From the NCBI GenBank assembly GCA_035547835.1, contig DASZTW010000012.1:103580-167579 (forward strand): DNA of 64,000 nt, given 5' to 3'. The position numbers and the translations under genes are program-made. The notes below the pieces were generated by a model, which did no database searches, was not told the DNA's origin, and saw only the letters and a list, made by a program, of their open reading frames with translations. Positions 25,016 to 33,310 of this stretch are shown piece after piece (within the stretch, counting starts at the first letter, position 1; each line of letters opens with the position of its first letter). This DNA is from Acidimicrobiales bacterium (lineage in GTDB: Bacteria > Actinomycetota > Acidimicrobiia > Acidimicrobiales > Iamiaceae).

Positions 25016-26127
25016 CCGCCGGTGCCCTGCGTGCCGGATCCCTGCGTGCCGGAGCTCTGCGAGCCGGAGCCCTGCGAACCAGGGGCCTGCCCACCCTGGA
25101 ACTGGAACCGTGGTCCGCCGAAGCCGGCGTCGCCTTCCCGCACCGTCGTGGCCGTCACCGTCGAGCCCGAGCGGGTGCCGGTGGCGATCACCGTGTCGCC
25201 CACCTTCAGGTCAGACAGCTTGGCCGTGCGCACCACCGTGAACGTGGTCGACGACGACGTGGTGATCGTCTTCGACTGGCCCTTCGCGTCCTTGATGACG
25301 ATCTTGGTGCCGTCGACTGACGTCACCGTGCCCGTCGTGAACGTCATGGCCGGCCCGGCCTGCCCGTTCGACCCGTTGGGTGGGCCCGTGAACTGGCCGC
25401 CTTGGCCCTGCGGTCCAGCCTGGTTGCTCTGGCCGTTCTGGTTGCTCTGGTTGTTCTGGCGTCGGGCCCGGAAGTCCGGGGTCTGCGTGGTCCCGTTGTC
25501 GACCACACGCGTCGCGGCCACCCCGCCGTTGCTGTCGTCGCCGGTGGCCGTCACGTGGTCGCCCACCTTGATGTCGGTGATCTTGCCGGTGACCGATTGG
25601 GTGAACTTGGTCTTGCTGGTGGTCTTCACCTTGGTGGTCGACGCGCTGCTCCCAGGGGCGGAGTCCTTGACGGTGAGCGTCTGGCCGTTGATCGCGGTGA
25701 TCTTGCCGACTGCCCCGCGAGCGCCGGCCGGGCCGAACCTCGACTGGGTCTGGCCGCCGTCTTGGCTGTACGTGGCGGCCGGCGCCGTCTTCGACTTCGA
25801 CTTGGAGCCGCTCAACGTGACGCCGAGCACCACGCCGATCACGACCACGGCGGTGACGACGCCGGCGATGATCCACGACTTCGCCGTCGACGGCGCGGGC
25901 GGCGCCGGCGCCTCAGCTGCCGCGACCGGCGCGGTGCCGCCCGGCGCCGCGGCGCGGTACGCGGGCCCCAGGCCGTCGGGCGGCGCCGCAGGCGGCGGGG
26001 TCGCGGTGGGTGGCGCAGCATCGGGGAGCGGGCCGGTGTCCGGCGGCGTTGCGCCGGCCGGTGGCACAGCCGCAGGATCGTGCTCGGGCCGCGGCGGCTC
26101 GCCGGAAGGGGGCGGGTTGTCGGTCAT
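25012..26127 (-). CDS. Membrane-anchored DUF5666-type protein
   Basis: 371-residue protein, first gene of the ABC operon. A Pro/Ala-rich cytoplasmic N-terminus (about 80 residues) precedes one transmembrane helix (SWIIAGVVTAVVVIGVVLGV). Outside there are two beta-rich units resembling DUF5666 domains: GKITAINGQTLTVKD with DIKVGDHVTATG, and GTVTSVDGTKIVIKD with DLKVGDTVIATG. Between them is a Gln/Asn-rich spacer. The tail is a Gly/Ser/Gln/Thr repeat. It probably works with the two adaptors on the outer face of the membrane. Its stop overlaps the first adaptor by 4 bp. The 150 bp upstream are shared with the divergent SDR gene. Confidence 0.75.
   Translation of the reverse strand: MTDNPPPSGEPPRPEHDPAAVPPAGATPPDTGPLPDAAPPTATPPPAAPPDGLGPAYRAAAPGGTAPVAAAEAPAPPAPSTAKSWIIAGVVTAVVVIGVVLGVTLSGSKSKSKTAPAATYSQDGGQTQSRFGPAGARGAVGKITAINGQTLTVKDSAPGSSASTTKVKTTSKTKFTQSVTGKITDIKVGDHVTATGDDSNGGVAATRVVDNGTTQTPDFRARRQNNQSNQNGQSNQAGPQGQGGQFTGPPNGSNGQAGPAMTFTTGTVTSVDGTKIVIKDAKGQSKTITTSSSTTFTVVRTAKLSDLKVGDTVIATGTRSGSTVTATTVREGDAGFGGPRFQFQGGQAPGSQGSGSQSSGTQGSGTQGTGG
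25025..25084. repeat. 15-bp tandem repeat encoding a Gly/Ser/Gln/Thr tail
   Basis: About four units of the form CCCTGCGTGCCGGAT (plus strand) encode the pentapeptide-like tail GSGSQ/GTQGS of the DUF5666 protein. Copy number could vary by slippage. Confidence 0.6.
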
Positions 26128-26235
26128 GGCTCATTGGTTATCGATCGAATCCGAAAGCACGCAGAGCGCAACCTGAGAGACTGCTGAAGATCGACCGCGC
26201 CGGGACTTTCCGTGCGCGCGACGACGCCTCTAGGA

Positions 26236-26252
26236 TCTGACACTCAGTCAGA
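26236..26252. promoter_or_regulatory. Operator dyad YCTGAC-N5-GTCAGA, site 3
   Basis: TCTGACACTCAGTCAGA, a perfect dyad, lies 25 bp upstream of the SDR-fadE30-ipdF operon start. Its half-sites are identical to site 1. Confidence 0.75.
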
Positions 26253-26277
26253 AACGCGCACGGAGGCGGCACGCAGG

Positions 26278-27186
26278 ATGGGAATGCTCGACGGCAAGGT
26301 CGCGATCGTCACCGGCGCCGGCCACGGCATCGGGCGGGGTCACGCCTTGGAGCTGGCCAAGCACGGGGCGAAAGTGGTCGTCAACGACCTCGGCGGTTCG
26401 GTCCACGGCGAAGGCAGCGGCAAGGACGCCGACCTCACCGTGGAGCTGATCCGGTCCCGTGGCGGCGAGGCCGTCGGCAACTACGACGACGTCGGCGACT
26501 ACGGCGGCGCCGGGCGGATGATCGCCCAGGCCGTCGACACGTACGGGCAGCTCGACGTGCTGGTCAACAACGCCGGCATCGTCCGCGACGGCGCCATCTG
26601 GAACATGTCCGAGGCCGACTTCGATGCGGTGCTGCGCGTGCACGTCAAGGGCACCTGGGCGCCGTGCCATCACGCGGCGCGCCACTGGCGGGAGCGATCC
26701 AAGAACGGGGAGACCTTCACTGGCCGGGTCATCAACACCACGTCCGGAGCCGGGCTGGTCGGCAACTTCGGCCAGACCAACTACGCCACCGCCAAGTCCG
26801 GCATCGCCGGCCTCACGCTCACCCTCAGTCTCGAGCTCTACAAGCTCGGCGTCACCGTGAACTGCGTCGGGCCTGCCGCGGCCACCCGTCTCACGGGCAC
26901 GATGCCCAACGCGCCCACGGTCATCGAGCCCGACGACGTGCCCGACGACGAGTTCAACCCGATGGACCCGGCCACGTCGTCGCCGCTGGTGGCCTGGTTG
27001 GCGAGCGACGAGTCGCAGCTCGTGACCGGCCAGATCCTGCGCGCGGTGGGCGCCGACATCGTGTTGATGAAGGGTTGGGCGGAAGGACCGTCGATCTCGA
27101 CCAGCACCCGTTGGGATGCCACGAAGCTCGGCCAGCAACTCGCCACCGACGTGTTCGGCGTCCGGGCGCCAGGGCTGCGGTATTGA
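26278..27186 (+). CDS. SDR, HSD17B4-type 3-hydroxyacyl-CoA dehydrogenase-like
   Basis: 302-residue short-chain dehydrogenase with VTGAGHGIGRGHALEL at the N-terminus, KVVVNDLGGS after strand 2, VNNAGIVRD near residue 98 and the catalytic NYATAKSG near 160. The NDLGGS feature and length recall the dehydrogenase domain of peroxisomal multifunctional enzyme 2 and mycobacterial Rv3548c, encoded beside the steroid ring-degradation genes. I chose the ATG at 26278 with GGAGG 11 nt upstream. It is first in an operon with fadE30 (starts at the next base after the stop) and ipdF, behind operator site 3, so it probably oxidises a steroid-derived hydroxyacyl-CoA. Confidence 0.88.
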   Translation: MGMLDGKVAIVTGAGHGIGRGHALELAKHGAKVVVNDLGGSVHGEGSGKDADLTVELIRSRGGEAVGNYDDVGDYGGAGRMIAQAVDTYGQLDVLVNNAGIVRDGAIWNMSEADFDAVLRVHVKGTWAPCHHAARHWRERSKNGETFTGRVINTTSGAGLVGNFGQTNYATAKSGIAGLTLTLSLELYKLGVTVNCVGPAAATRLTGTMPNAPTVIEPDDVPDDEFNPMDPATSSPLVAWLASDESQLVTGQILRAVGADIVLMKGWAEGPSISTSTRWDATKLGQQLATDVFGVRAPGLRY

Positions 27187-28377
27187 ATGACCGTCACCGG
27201 CCCGACCGTGGCCGACGACGACTTCCGTGACGAAGTCCGCACCTGGCTGACCGAGCGGCTCGAGGGGTCCTTCGCCGAGGTCAAGGGGCGTGGCGGCCCC
27301 GGCGACGAGCACGAGCTGTTCGACGAGCGGCTCGCCTGGGAGCACGAGCTCGGGCGCGCCGGTTGGATCGGTCTGGCCTGGCCGGTGGCGGCCGGGGGGC
27401 GAGGGCTGCCGCTCGCCCGGCAGGTGATCTGGCACGAGGAGTACGCCCGCGCGCAAGGGCCCGGGCGCCTCGGTCACATCGGCGAGACGTTGGCCGGGCC
27501 GACGATCATCGCGTTCGGCACGGCTGACCAGCAGGCCCGTTTCCTGCCCGGGATCCGCGCCGGCACCGAGCTGTGGTGCCAGGGGTACTCGGAGCCCAAC
27601 GCCGGCAGCGACCTGGCGAACGTGGCAACGAGGGCCGACCTCGACGGCGACCAGTGGTCGATCACCGGGCAGAAAGTGTGGACGTCGCTGGCGCACTGGG
27701 CGCAGTGGTGCTTCGTGCTGGCCCGCACGGACCGCGCCGCCCCCAAGCACAAGGGCATCTCGTACCTGCTCGTGCCGATGGACCAGCCCGGCATCGAGGT
27801 CCGCCCCATCCGCCAGGCCACCGGCACGTCGGAGTTCAACGAAGTGTTCTTCGACGACGCACGCACCGACACCGCCAACGTGGTCGGTGGTGTCAACAAC
27901 GGCTGGAAGGTGGCGATGGGCACGCTCGCGTTCGAGCGCGGCGCGTCGACGCTCGGCCAACAGCTGCTGTTTCGCAACGAGCTCGACCGCATCGAGGCAC
28001 ATGCCCGCGCCAACGGTCGCATCGACGATCCCGTGGTGCGGCAACGTCTGGCACGGGCCGAAGCCGGTCTGCGGATCATGCGGTGGACCGCGCTGCGGGT
28101 TCTGGCCCAGGCCGGCGCCGAACTGCCGCGCGAAGCGCTGGTGACCAAGCTGTCGTGGGCCACCTGGCACCGCGAGCTCGGCGACTTGGCGATGGACGTG
28201 CTCGGCGCCGACGCGCTCGTCGGCGTGGGCGCGCCCGTGAGCTACGAGCTGTCGTCGCTCCAGCGGTTGTTCCTGTTCAGCCGCTCGGACACCATCTACG
28301 CCGGGTCGAACCAGATCCAGCGCAACATCATCGGCGAGCGGGGCCTCGGGCTCCCGCGCGAACCCCAGGAGCACTGA
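27187..28377 (+). CDS. fadE30: Acyl-CoA dehydrogenase FadE30-type (5-OH-HIP-CoA dehydrogenase)
   Basis: 396-residue flavoprotein. Residues 130-180 read GYSEPNAGSDLANVATRADL then GQKVWTSLAHWAQWCFV, and the middle has SEFNEVFFDDARTDTANVVGG with FERGASTLGQQ. These recall mycobacterial FadE30 (Rv3560c) very closely. FadE30 introduces the double bond in the propionyl side chain of 5-OH-HIP-CoA before its removal. The C-terminal IYAGSNQIQRNI has alanine where medium-chain enzymes keep the catalytic glutamate, so the base must come from elsewhere in the chain. It is sandwiched between an SDR and ipdF with no gap, in the order expected for one transcript. Confidence 0.88.
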   Translation: MTVTGPTVADDDFRDEVRTWLTERLEGSFAEVKGRGGPGDEHELFDERLAWEHELGRAGWIGLAWPVAAGGRGLPLARQVIWHEEYARAQGPGRLGHIGETLAGPTIIAFGTADQQARFLPGIRAGTELWCQGYSEPNAGSDLANVATRADLDGDQWSITGQKVWTSLAHWAQWCFVLARTDRAAPKHKGISYLLVPMDQPGIEVRPIRQATGTSEFNEVFFDDARTDTANVVGGVNNGWKVAMGTLAFERGASTLGQQLLFRNELDRIEAHARANGRIDDPVVRQRLARAEAGLRIMRWTALRVLAQAGAELPREALVTKLSWATWHRELGDLAMDVLGADALVGVGAPVSYELSSLQRLFLFSRSDTIYAGSNQIQRNIIGERGLGLPREPQEH

Positions 28378-29159
28378 TGCCGGCACCTGCCCCCGAGTAC
28401 GTCCCCGCCCACGCTCTGCTCGCGGGCAAGACGGTGGTGGTCACCGCGGCTGCCGGGACGGGCATCGGGTTCGCGGTGGCCAAGCGGGCTGCCGAGGAAG
28501 GCGCACGCCTGGTGATCTCCGACGCGCACGAACGGCGGCTCGGAGAGGCGGCCGACGCGCTCGCCGAGGTGGCAGGCGAGCGGCCCGGCACGGTGCGGTG
28601 CGACGTCACCCAGGAGGCGGACGTGGCGGCGCTGTTCGCCGGCGCGGTCGACCACTTCGGCGGGATCGACGTGTTGATCAACAACGCCGGACTCGGCGGA
28701 ACGTCCGACCTGGTCGACATGACCGACGAGCAGTGGGACAAGGTCATCGACGTCACGTTGAACGGCACGTTCCGCGCCATGCGGGCCGGCCTGCGCCACA
28801 TGTACGAGCGCGGCAGCGGCGTCATCGTGAACAACGCGTCGGTGCTCGGTTGGCGCGCGCAACAGGGCCAGGCCCACTATGCCGCGGCCAAGGCGGGGGT
28901 CATGGCCCTCACCCGTTGCGCGGCGATCGAGGCGGCACCCCACGGCGTGCGGGTGAATGCCGTGGCGCCGAGCTTGGCGATGCACCCGTTCCTGGCGAAG
29001 GTCACGAGCGACGAGCTGCTGGCCGAGCTCGAGCAGCGTGAGGCGTTCGGGCGGGCGGCGGAGCCCTGGGAAGTCGCCAACGTCATGGTGTTCCTCGCCT
29101 CGGACTACTCGACGTACATGACCGGCGAAGTGGTCGCGGTGTCGTCGCAGCACCCGTGA
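28377..29159 (+). CDS. ipdF: SDR IpdF-type (5-hydroxy-HIP-CoA pathway reductase/dehydrogenase)
   Basis: 260-residue SDR whose cofactor loop is VTAAAGTGIG rather than TGxxxGIG, a variant I recall in mycobacterial IpdF (Rv3559c). Other shared segments are LVISDAHERRLGE, VNNASVLGWRAQQGQAHYAAAKAG (catalytic Tyr/Lys near residue 163) and the end SDYSTYMTGEVVAVSSQHP. IpdF handles a hydroxyl intermediate in removal of the HIP propionate side chain. The start ATG overlaps the fadE30 stop by one base. A short hairpin (29166-29183) follows the stop, ending the operon. Confidence 0.85.
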   Translation: MPAPAPEYVPAHALLAGKTVVVTAAAGTGIGFAVAKRAAEEGARLVISDAHERRLGEAADALAEVAGERPGTVRCDVTQEADVAALFAGAVDHFGGIDVLINNAGLGGTSDLVDMTDEQWDKVIDVTLNGTFRAMRAGLRHMYERGSGVIVNNASVLGWRAQQGQAHYAAAKAGVMALTRCAAIEAAPHGVRVNAVAPSLAMHPFLAKVTSDELLAELEQREAFGRAAEPWEVANVMVFLASDYSTYMTGEVVAVSSQHP

Positions 29160-29165
29160 GATCCG

Positions 29166-29183
29166 GGCGGATGCGAGTCCGCC
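29166..29183 (+). terminator. Short hairpin after ipdF
   Basis: GGCGGA-TGCGAG-TCCGCC forms a perfect 6-bp GC-rich stem 7 bp after the ipdF stop. No T-tract follows. It could be a weak terminator or mRNA 3' stabiliser. Confidence 0.35.
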
Positions 29184-29281
29184 GTGGTCGAGCGACGCTC
29201 GTCACCAGCGGTTCTCGCGGCGGCCAGCCCCCGCACGTCCAGCGGCTGCCGCGAAGCAGGCACCACTAGGTTGCAGGTCCA

Positions 29282-30301
29282 GTGGAGCGGCTCACGACCT
29301 TCGGCTGGGACGACGGCTGGGCCGACGCGTTCGCCGCGGTCGCGCCGGACGGTGCGATGCCTGGCCGGGTGGTGCAAGGAGGGCAGGACCGCGTGCTGGT
29401 CGCCACGGAGGAAGGCGACGACTTCGCGGGTGCGTCCGAGCTGCCGGTGGTGGGCGACTGGGTCGCGCTCACGGCCGGGGTCGACGACGACCCGCGCTTC
29501 CAGGTGGCGGCGGTTCTGCCGCGCCGGTCGACGCTGGTGCGACACCGCAGCCGCGGCGTCGCGCGGCCGCACGTGCTGGCCGCCAACGCCGACGTGGTCT
29601 TCGTGGTGGCGGGCCTCGACAAGCCCCTCAACCCCGAACGCATCGACCGCGAGCTGGTCACTGCCTGGCAGAGCGGCGCGGAGCCGATCGTCGTCGTCAC
29701 CAAGGCCGACCTGCTCGACCCCGCCCTCGACCTCGAGGAGGTGGTCGCCGGGCTGCAGCTACGGGTCGGCGCGCGACACCGCATCGTGGTCACGTCGTCG
29801 ACCGACGGGCGGGGGATCGAGGAGCTGCGCCGGGAGCTGTCCACTCCTGAGCTCCCGCATGCCACCGCGGTCCTGTTCGGGCCGTCAGGTGCCGGCAAGT
29901 CCACGTTGGCCAACCGGCTGATCGGCGAGGACGTGCTGGCCACTGGCGCGGTCCGCGAGCGCGACTTGAAGGGACGGCACACCACCACGAACCGGCACCT
30001 GAAGTCGGTGCCCGGCGGCGGGGTCCTGCTCGACACACCGGGCTTGCGTTCGATGGGGCTGTGGGAGGTCGACGACGGCCTGTTCCTGGCCTTCCGCGAC
30101 CTCGAGGACCTCGCGGCCGACTGTCGCTTCTCGAGCTGCACGCACTCGAGCGAGCCGGGTTGCGTGATCCGCGCGGCCGTCGAGGCGGGCGACGTCGATC
30201 CCGACCGCGTGGCGAACTGGCAGAAGTTGAACGACGAGTTCGACGCGTTGGTCTCGCCCGAAGCCCAGGCGGCGCGGCGCCCCGGGAGGCCCCGTCGCTG
30301 A
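29282..30301 (+). CDS. rsgA: Ribosome small-subunit biogenesis GTPase RsgA
   Basis: 339-residue circularly permuted GTPase that assists 30S subunit maturation. An OB-like N-terminal region (VVGDWVAL) precedes motifs in permuted order: G4 VVTKADLL, then G1 GPSGAGKSTLANRL near residue 200, G2 around KGRHTTTNRHL, and G3 LDTPGLRSMGL. The C-terminal zinc site is CRFSSCTHSSEPGCVI, with three Cys and one His. The start is a GTG at 29282 with only a weak upstream GCAGG. It is followed after 68 bp by a small membrane-associated protein gene. Confidence 0.95.
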   Translation: MERLTTFGWDDGWADAFAAVAPDGAMPGRVVQGGQDRVLVATEEGDDFAGASELPVVGDWVALTAGVDDDPRFQVAAVLPRRSTLVRHRSRGVARPHVLAANADVVFVVAGLDKPLNPERIDRELVTAWQSGAEPIVVVTKADLLDPALDLEEVVAGLQLRVGARHRIVVTSSTDGRGIEELRRELSTPELPHATAVLFGPSGAGKSTLANRLIGEDVLATGAVRERDLKGRHTTTNRHLKSVPGGGVLLDTPGLRSMGLWEVDDGLFLAFRDLEDLAADCRFSSCTHSSEPGCVIRAAVEAGDVDPDRVANWQKLNDEFDALVSPEAQAARRPGRPRR

Positions 30302-30369
30302 CCGCCGTGTGCGCGCAAGCGGGCGCGGTGCGCGAAGATCTCGGCGTCCATTGCTGGAGGAGATGACGA

Positions 30370-30795
30370 ATGGCCCTTCGCGACAAGCTGGTCGAACGAG
30401 CACAACCGTTCCTGCAGCCAGGCGAGCAGATTCGCCACGTGTTCATGGGACAGACCGGCCCGAGTCCGTACCTCGTGTTGGTGAGCTCGCTGATCATGTT
30501 GATCGGCGGGAAGTACTACATCTTCGTCGTCACCGACCAGAGCATCACGGTGCTGCGGGCGTCGAAGCTCGTGCCGTCGAAGCCCAAGAGCGAGAACCCC
30601 GAAGCCGTGCTGCCACGCGCCACCCGCCTCGGTCCGATGTCGGGATTGTGGGGCCAGACCAATGCGCTCGGCAAGCGCGTGTGGGTCCACAAGCGTTTCC
30701 AAAAAGATGTCGAGGCCGCCGACGCCGAGCTCGCGCAGAGCCAGGGTGGCGGCGCGGCGCCGGTACCGCCCGCGCCACCTGCTCCCGCGCAGTAG
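30370..30795 (+). CDS. Small PH-like membrane-associated protein of unknown function
   Basis: 141 residues, with GGAGGAG 9-15 nt upstream of the ATG. The N-terminal 30 residues are amphipathic (LRDKLVERAQPFLQPGEQI), followed by a hydrophobic stretch (YLVLVSSLIMLIGGKYYIFVV) and then FVVTDQSITVLRASKL, which resembles the strand order of bacterial PH domains. The last 25 residues are Gly/Ala/Pro/Gln-rich. I do not recognise a named family and assign no function. Codon use and the ribosome site support a real gene. It converges on the thiolase gene after a 40-bp gap. Confidence 0.7.
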   Translation: MALRDKLVERAQPFLQPGEQIRHVFMGQTGPSPYLVLVSSLIMLIGGKYYIFVVTDQSITVLRASKLVPSKPKSENPEAVLPRATRLGPMSGLWGQTNALGKRVWVHKRFQKDVEAADAELAQSQGGGAAPVPPAPPAPAQ

Positions 30796-30835
30796 CCCAC
30801 CGGCCCGCGTCGCGCCGCGCTGGCGCGGCAGGGCG

Positions 30836-32047
30836 TCAGCGCACCAGCAGCACGGAGCTGCCGTGGCCGAACAGGCCCTGGTTGGCGGTGACGCCCACGC
30901 GCGCGCCCTCGACCTGACGGCCGGTGGCCTGGCCTCGCAGCTGCCACGTGAGCTCGCACACCTGGGCGATCGCCTGGGCGGGGATCGCCTCGCCGAAGCA
31001 GGCGAGCCCGCCGGACGGGTTCACGGGGATGCGGCCGCCGATGGTGGTCTCCCCGTTGCGGATGAGCTTCTCGGCCTCACCGGGCTCGCACAGCCCGATG
31101 TCCTCGTACCAGTCGAGCTCGAGGGCGGTCGACAAGTCGTAGACCTCGGCGACGTCGACGTCGTCGGGCCCGATACCGGCTTCCTCGTAGCACGCCTGGG
31201 CGATGGTGGCCTTGAAGCGCCGGGCCGGCGCCGGCGCGGCAGCCGACGAGTCGGTGGCCAGATACGGGAGGTCCATGGTGGTGTCGGGGTAGCTCGGCGT
31301 CACCGTGGAGACCGCGCCGATCCGCACGGGCGCGCCCGAGGTGCCGGCGGCCGATGCGTGGCGCTTGGCGAACTCGGTCGAGCACAGCACCACTGCGGCG
31401 GCGCCATCGGAGGTCGCGCAGATGTCGAGCAGTCGCAGCGGGTTCGACACCATCGGCGAGGCGGCGATGTCGGCGGCGGTGACCTCCTTGCGGTACCGCG
31501 CGTTGGGGTTCTCGAGACCGTGACGTGCGTTCTTGATCTTCACCAGCGCGAAGTCGTCGGGGGTCGCGCCGTACAGGTCGATGCGGCGCCGGGCGTGGAG
31601 CGCGAAGTAGCTGGGGTTGGTGGCGCCGACGAGGCGGAACCGCAGCCAATCGGGATCGTCAGGGCGGTCGCCGCCAACGGGCGCGAAGAACCCTTTGGGT
31701 GTGGTGTCGGCGCCGACCACGAGGGCCACGTCGCACAAGCCGGCGAGGATGCGGGTGCGGGCGGCGTCGAGCGCGGTGGCGCCCGACGCGCACGCCGAGT
31801 AGCTCGATGCCACGCGGCAGCCGGTCCAGCCCAGCGCCTGCGCCATGGTGCCGCCGGTGACGAAGCCGGGGTAGCCGTTGCGGATCGTCTCGGCCCCCGA
31901 CACGAACTGGATGTCGCGCCAGCCGACGCCGGCATCGTCGAGCGCGGCTTGCGCCGCGACCAGGCCGTACTCGACGAAGTTGCGGCCCCACTTGCCCCAC
32001 GGGTGCATGCCCGCCCCGAGGACGACCACGGACTGCGTGTCGACCAT
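30836..32047 (-). CDS. Thiolase-like lipid-transfer protein (Ltp-type), steroid cluster
   Basis: 403-residue thiolase-superfamily protein of the SCP2-thiolase/Ltp group. YSACASGATALDAARTRI near residue 90 places the nucleophile-region cysteine, and CFGEAIPAQAIAQVCELTW and VGVTANQGLFGHGSS correspond to the C-terminal HxG region. In actinobacterial steroid loci such proteins pair with a DUF35 partner and act as thiolases or retro-aldolases on CoA esters (Ltp2 with ChsH2, Ltp3/Ltp4 with Rv3521-like proteins). Here the DUF35 gene lies directly upstream, overlapping by one base. Which steroid intermediate it cleaves is not readable. Confidence 0.87.
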   Translation of the reverse strand: MVDTQSVVVLGAGMHPWGKWGRNFVEYGLVAAQAALDDAGVGWRDIQFVSGAETIRNGYPGFVTGGTMAQALGWTGCRVASSYSACASGATALDAARTRILAGLCDVALVVGADTTPKGFFAPVGGDRPDDPDWLRFRLVGATNPSYFALHARRRIDLYGATPDDFALVKIKNARHGLENPNARYRKEVTAADIAASPMVSNPLRLLDICATSDGAAAVVLCSTEFAKRHASAAGTSGAPVRIGAVSTVTPSYPDTTMDLPYLATDSSAAAPAPARRFKATIAQACYEEAGIGPDDVDVAEVYDLSTALELDWYEDIGLCEPGEAEKLIRNGETTIGGRIPVNPSGGLACFGEAIPAQAIAQVCELTWQLRGQATGRQVEGARVGVTANQGLFGHGSSVLLVR

Positions 32048-32502
32048 CAGCTCGCCTCCTGCCCGACCGGCGCCCACTTCCACACCAGGTACTCGTGCTC
32101 GTCGTCGGCGAACAGCGGCTCGACCGCGAGCTCCATCTCCTGGCCGACTTTGAGGGTGTCGACCCCCACTCCTGCGACGACCTGACCCAACACGATGAGC
32201 CCCTCGTGGGCGAGCTCGACGGCGGCCAGCGCGTACGGCTCGAACTCGGGCCCCGGCACCACGAACGGCGAGGGCGGTTGGTACTGCGCGTCGGCGTAGG
32301 ACCAGACCGTGCCGCGACGCGACAGCTCGACCTCGGTGAACGACGTGCTCGTGCAGTCGGGGTTGCGGCACATGCCCGACGCTTTCGGGAACACGTACGT
32401 GCCGCACCCGTCGCACCGCTGGCCCACGAGCGCGGGGCTTGCCGTGTCGTACGTGAACCAGCCTTCTGCCCCGACCGCGGGAACTCTCGTGAGGTTGCTC
32501 AT
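32047..32502 (-). CDS. DUF35 (Zn-ribbon/OB-fold) partner of the Ltp protein
   Basis: 151-residue acyl-CoA-associated protein. A rubredoxin-like zinc ribbon is formed by CDGCGTYVFP and MCRNPDC (C-x2-C, C-x4-C) near residues 29-51. It is followed by an OB-fold with GTVWSYADAQY and the FEPYALAAVEL strand. DUF35 proteins bind the CoA part of substrates and are obligate partners of Ltp aldolases/thiolases. It overlaps the SDR upstream by 4 bp (ATGA) and the Ltp gene downstream by 1 bp, so the three are co-translated. Confidence 0.9.
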   Translation of the reverse strand: MSNLTRVPAVGAEGWFTYDTASPALVGQRCDGCGTYVFPKASGMCRNPDCTSTSFTEVELSRRGTVWSYADAQYQPPSPFVVPGPEFEPYALAAVELAHEGLIVLGQVVAGVGVDTLKVGQEMELAVEPLFADDEHEYLVWKWAPVGQEAS

Positions 32503-33278
32503 TGCGCTCCTGATGATGTGGAGAGGTGTTGCGCGAACGCGAGCCGCTCGCCGCCGCCGTCGACGACCAGGTTCGCGCCGCTGATGAACCCGCCGAGCGG
32601 CGACGCGACGAACGCCACGGCGTTGCCGACATCGGCGGGCTCCGCCACGCGCCCCATCGGCACCATGGCGCTCACGGCGGCGGCACCTTCGGGCCCGCCG
32701 TAGTAGTCCTCGAACCCTTCGGTGCGGACGATCCCGGCCGACACCGCGACCACCCGGACTTTCGGCGCCCACTCCATGGCGAGGGTCTCGGTGAGGTTGA
32801 GCAGGGCGGCTTTCGCGGCGCCGTACGCCGCGGTCAGCGGGGTGGCGCGCATTCCCGAGCGGCTGCCGATGTTCACGATGACACCGCCGCCGGCCTGGGT
32901 CTGCATCTGCGCGTTGGCGCGGGTGGCGACATGGATCGCGGCGAGGAGGTTCAGGCGCACGATCGCGTCGGTGAAGCGCGGCGACGCCTCGGTGGCGGGG
33001 ACTGCGGGGGACCCGCCGGCGTTGTTCACCGCGATGTCGAGCGATCCGTGCTGGTCGACGATGCCGGTCACGAGACCGTCGACCGCCTCGGGGTCGCGCA
33101 CGTCGCAGGCCACGAAGGACGCGCCGTCGGGGAGCGCGTCGGGGGCGGGTTCGGTGCGACCACAGGTCACGACGGTGGCCCCGGCCGCGAGGAGCCGGTC
33201 GGTGATCCCGAGACCCACTCCGCGGGTGCCGCCGGTGACCACGGCGACACGGCCGGTCAGGTCGAGCTGGATCGTCAT
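32499..33278 (-). CDS. SDR divergent from echA20 (Rv3549c-like)
   Basis: 259-residue short-chain dehydrogenase with VTGGTRGVGLG, the VNNAGGSP loop, IGSRSGMRATPLTAAYGAAKAA (catalytic Tyr/Lys) and GANLVVDGGG. Its position, divergent from echA20, repeats the Rv3549c-Rv3550 arrangement of Mycobacterium tuberculosis, and the length is the same from memory. It probably oxidises or reduces a ring C/D-derived CoA intermediate. It leads a three-gene operon (SDR, DUF35, Ltp) sharing the operator at 33311 with the echA20 operon. There is no residue anomaly. Confidence 0.88.
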   Translation of the reverse strand: MTIQLDLTGRVAVVTGGTRGVGLGITDRLLAAGATVVTCGRTEPAPDALPDGASFVACDVRDPEAVDGLVTGIVDQHGSLDIAVNNAGGSPAVPATEASPRFTDAIVRLNLLAAIHVATRANAQMQTQAGGGVIVNIGSRSGMRATPLTAAYGAAKAALLNLTETLAMEWAPKVRVVAVSAGIVRTEGFEDYYGGPEGAAAVSAMVPMGRVAEPADVGNAVAFVASPLGGFISGANLVVDGGGERLAFAQHLSTSSGAQ

Positions 33279-33310
33279 CGCCGTACCTCGTGAACTACCG
33301 TGCCGAAGAA

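Noticed and set aside
19911..26127. A classical tripartite MacAB-TolC efflux pump.
   Set aside because: No outer-membrane channel gene is present and the other genes point to a monoderm actinobacterium.
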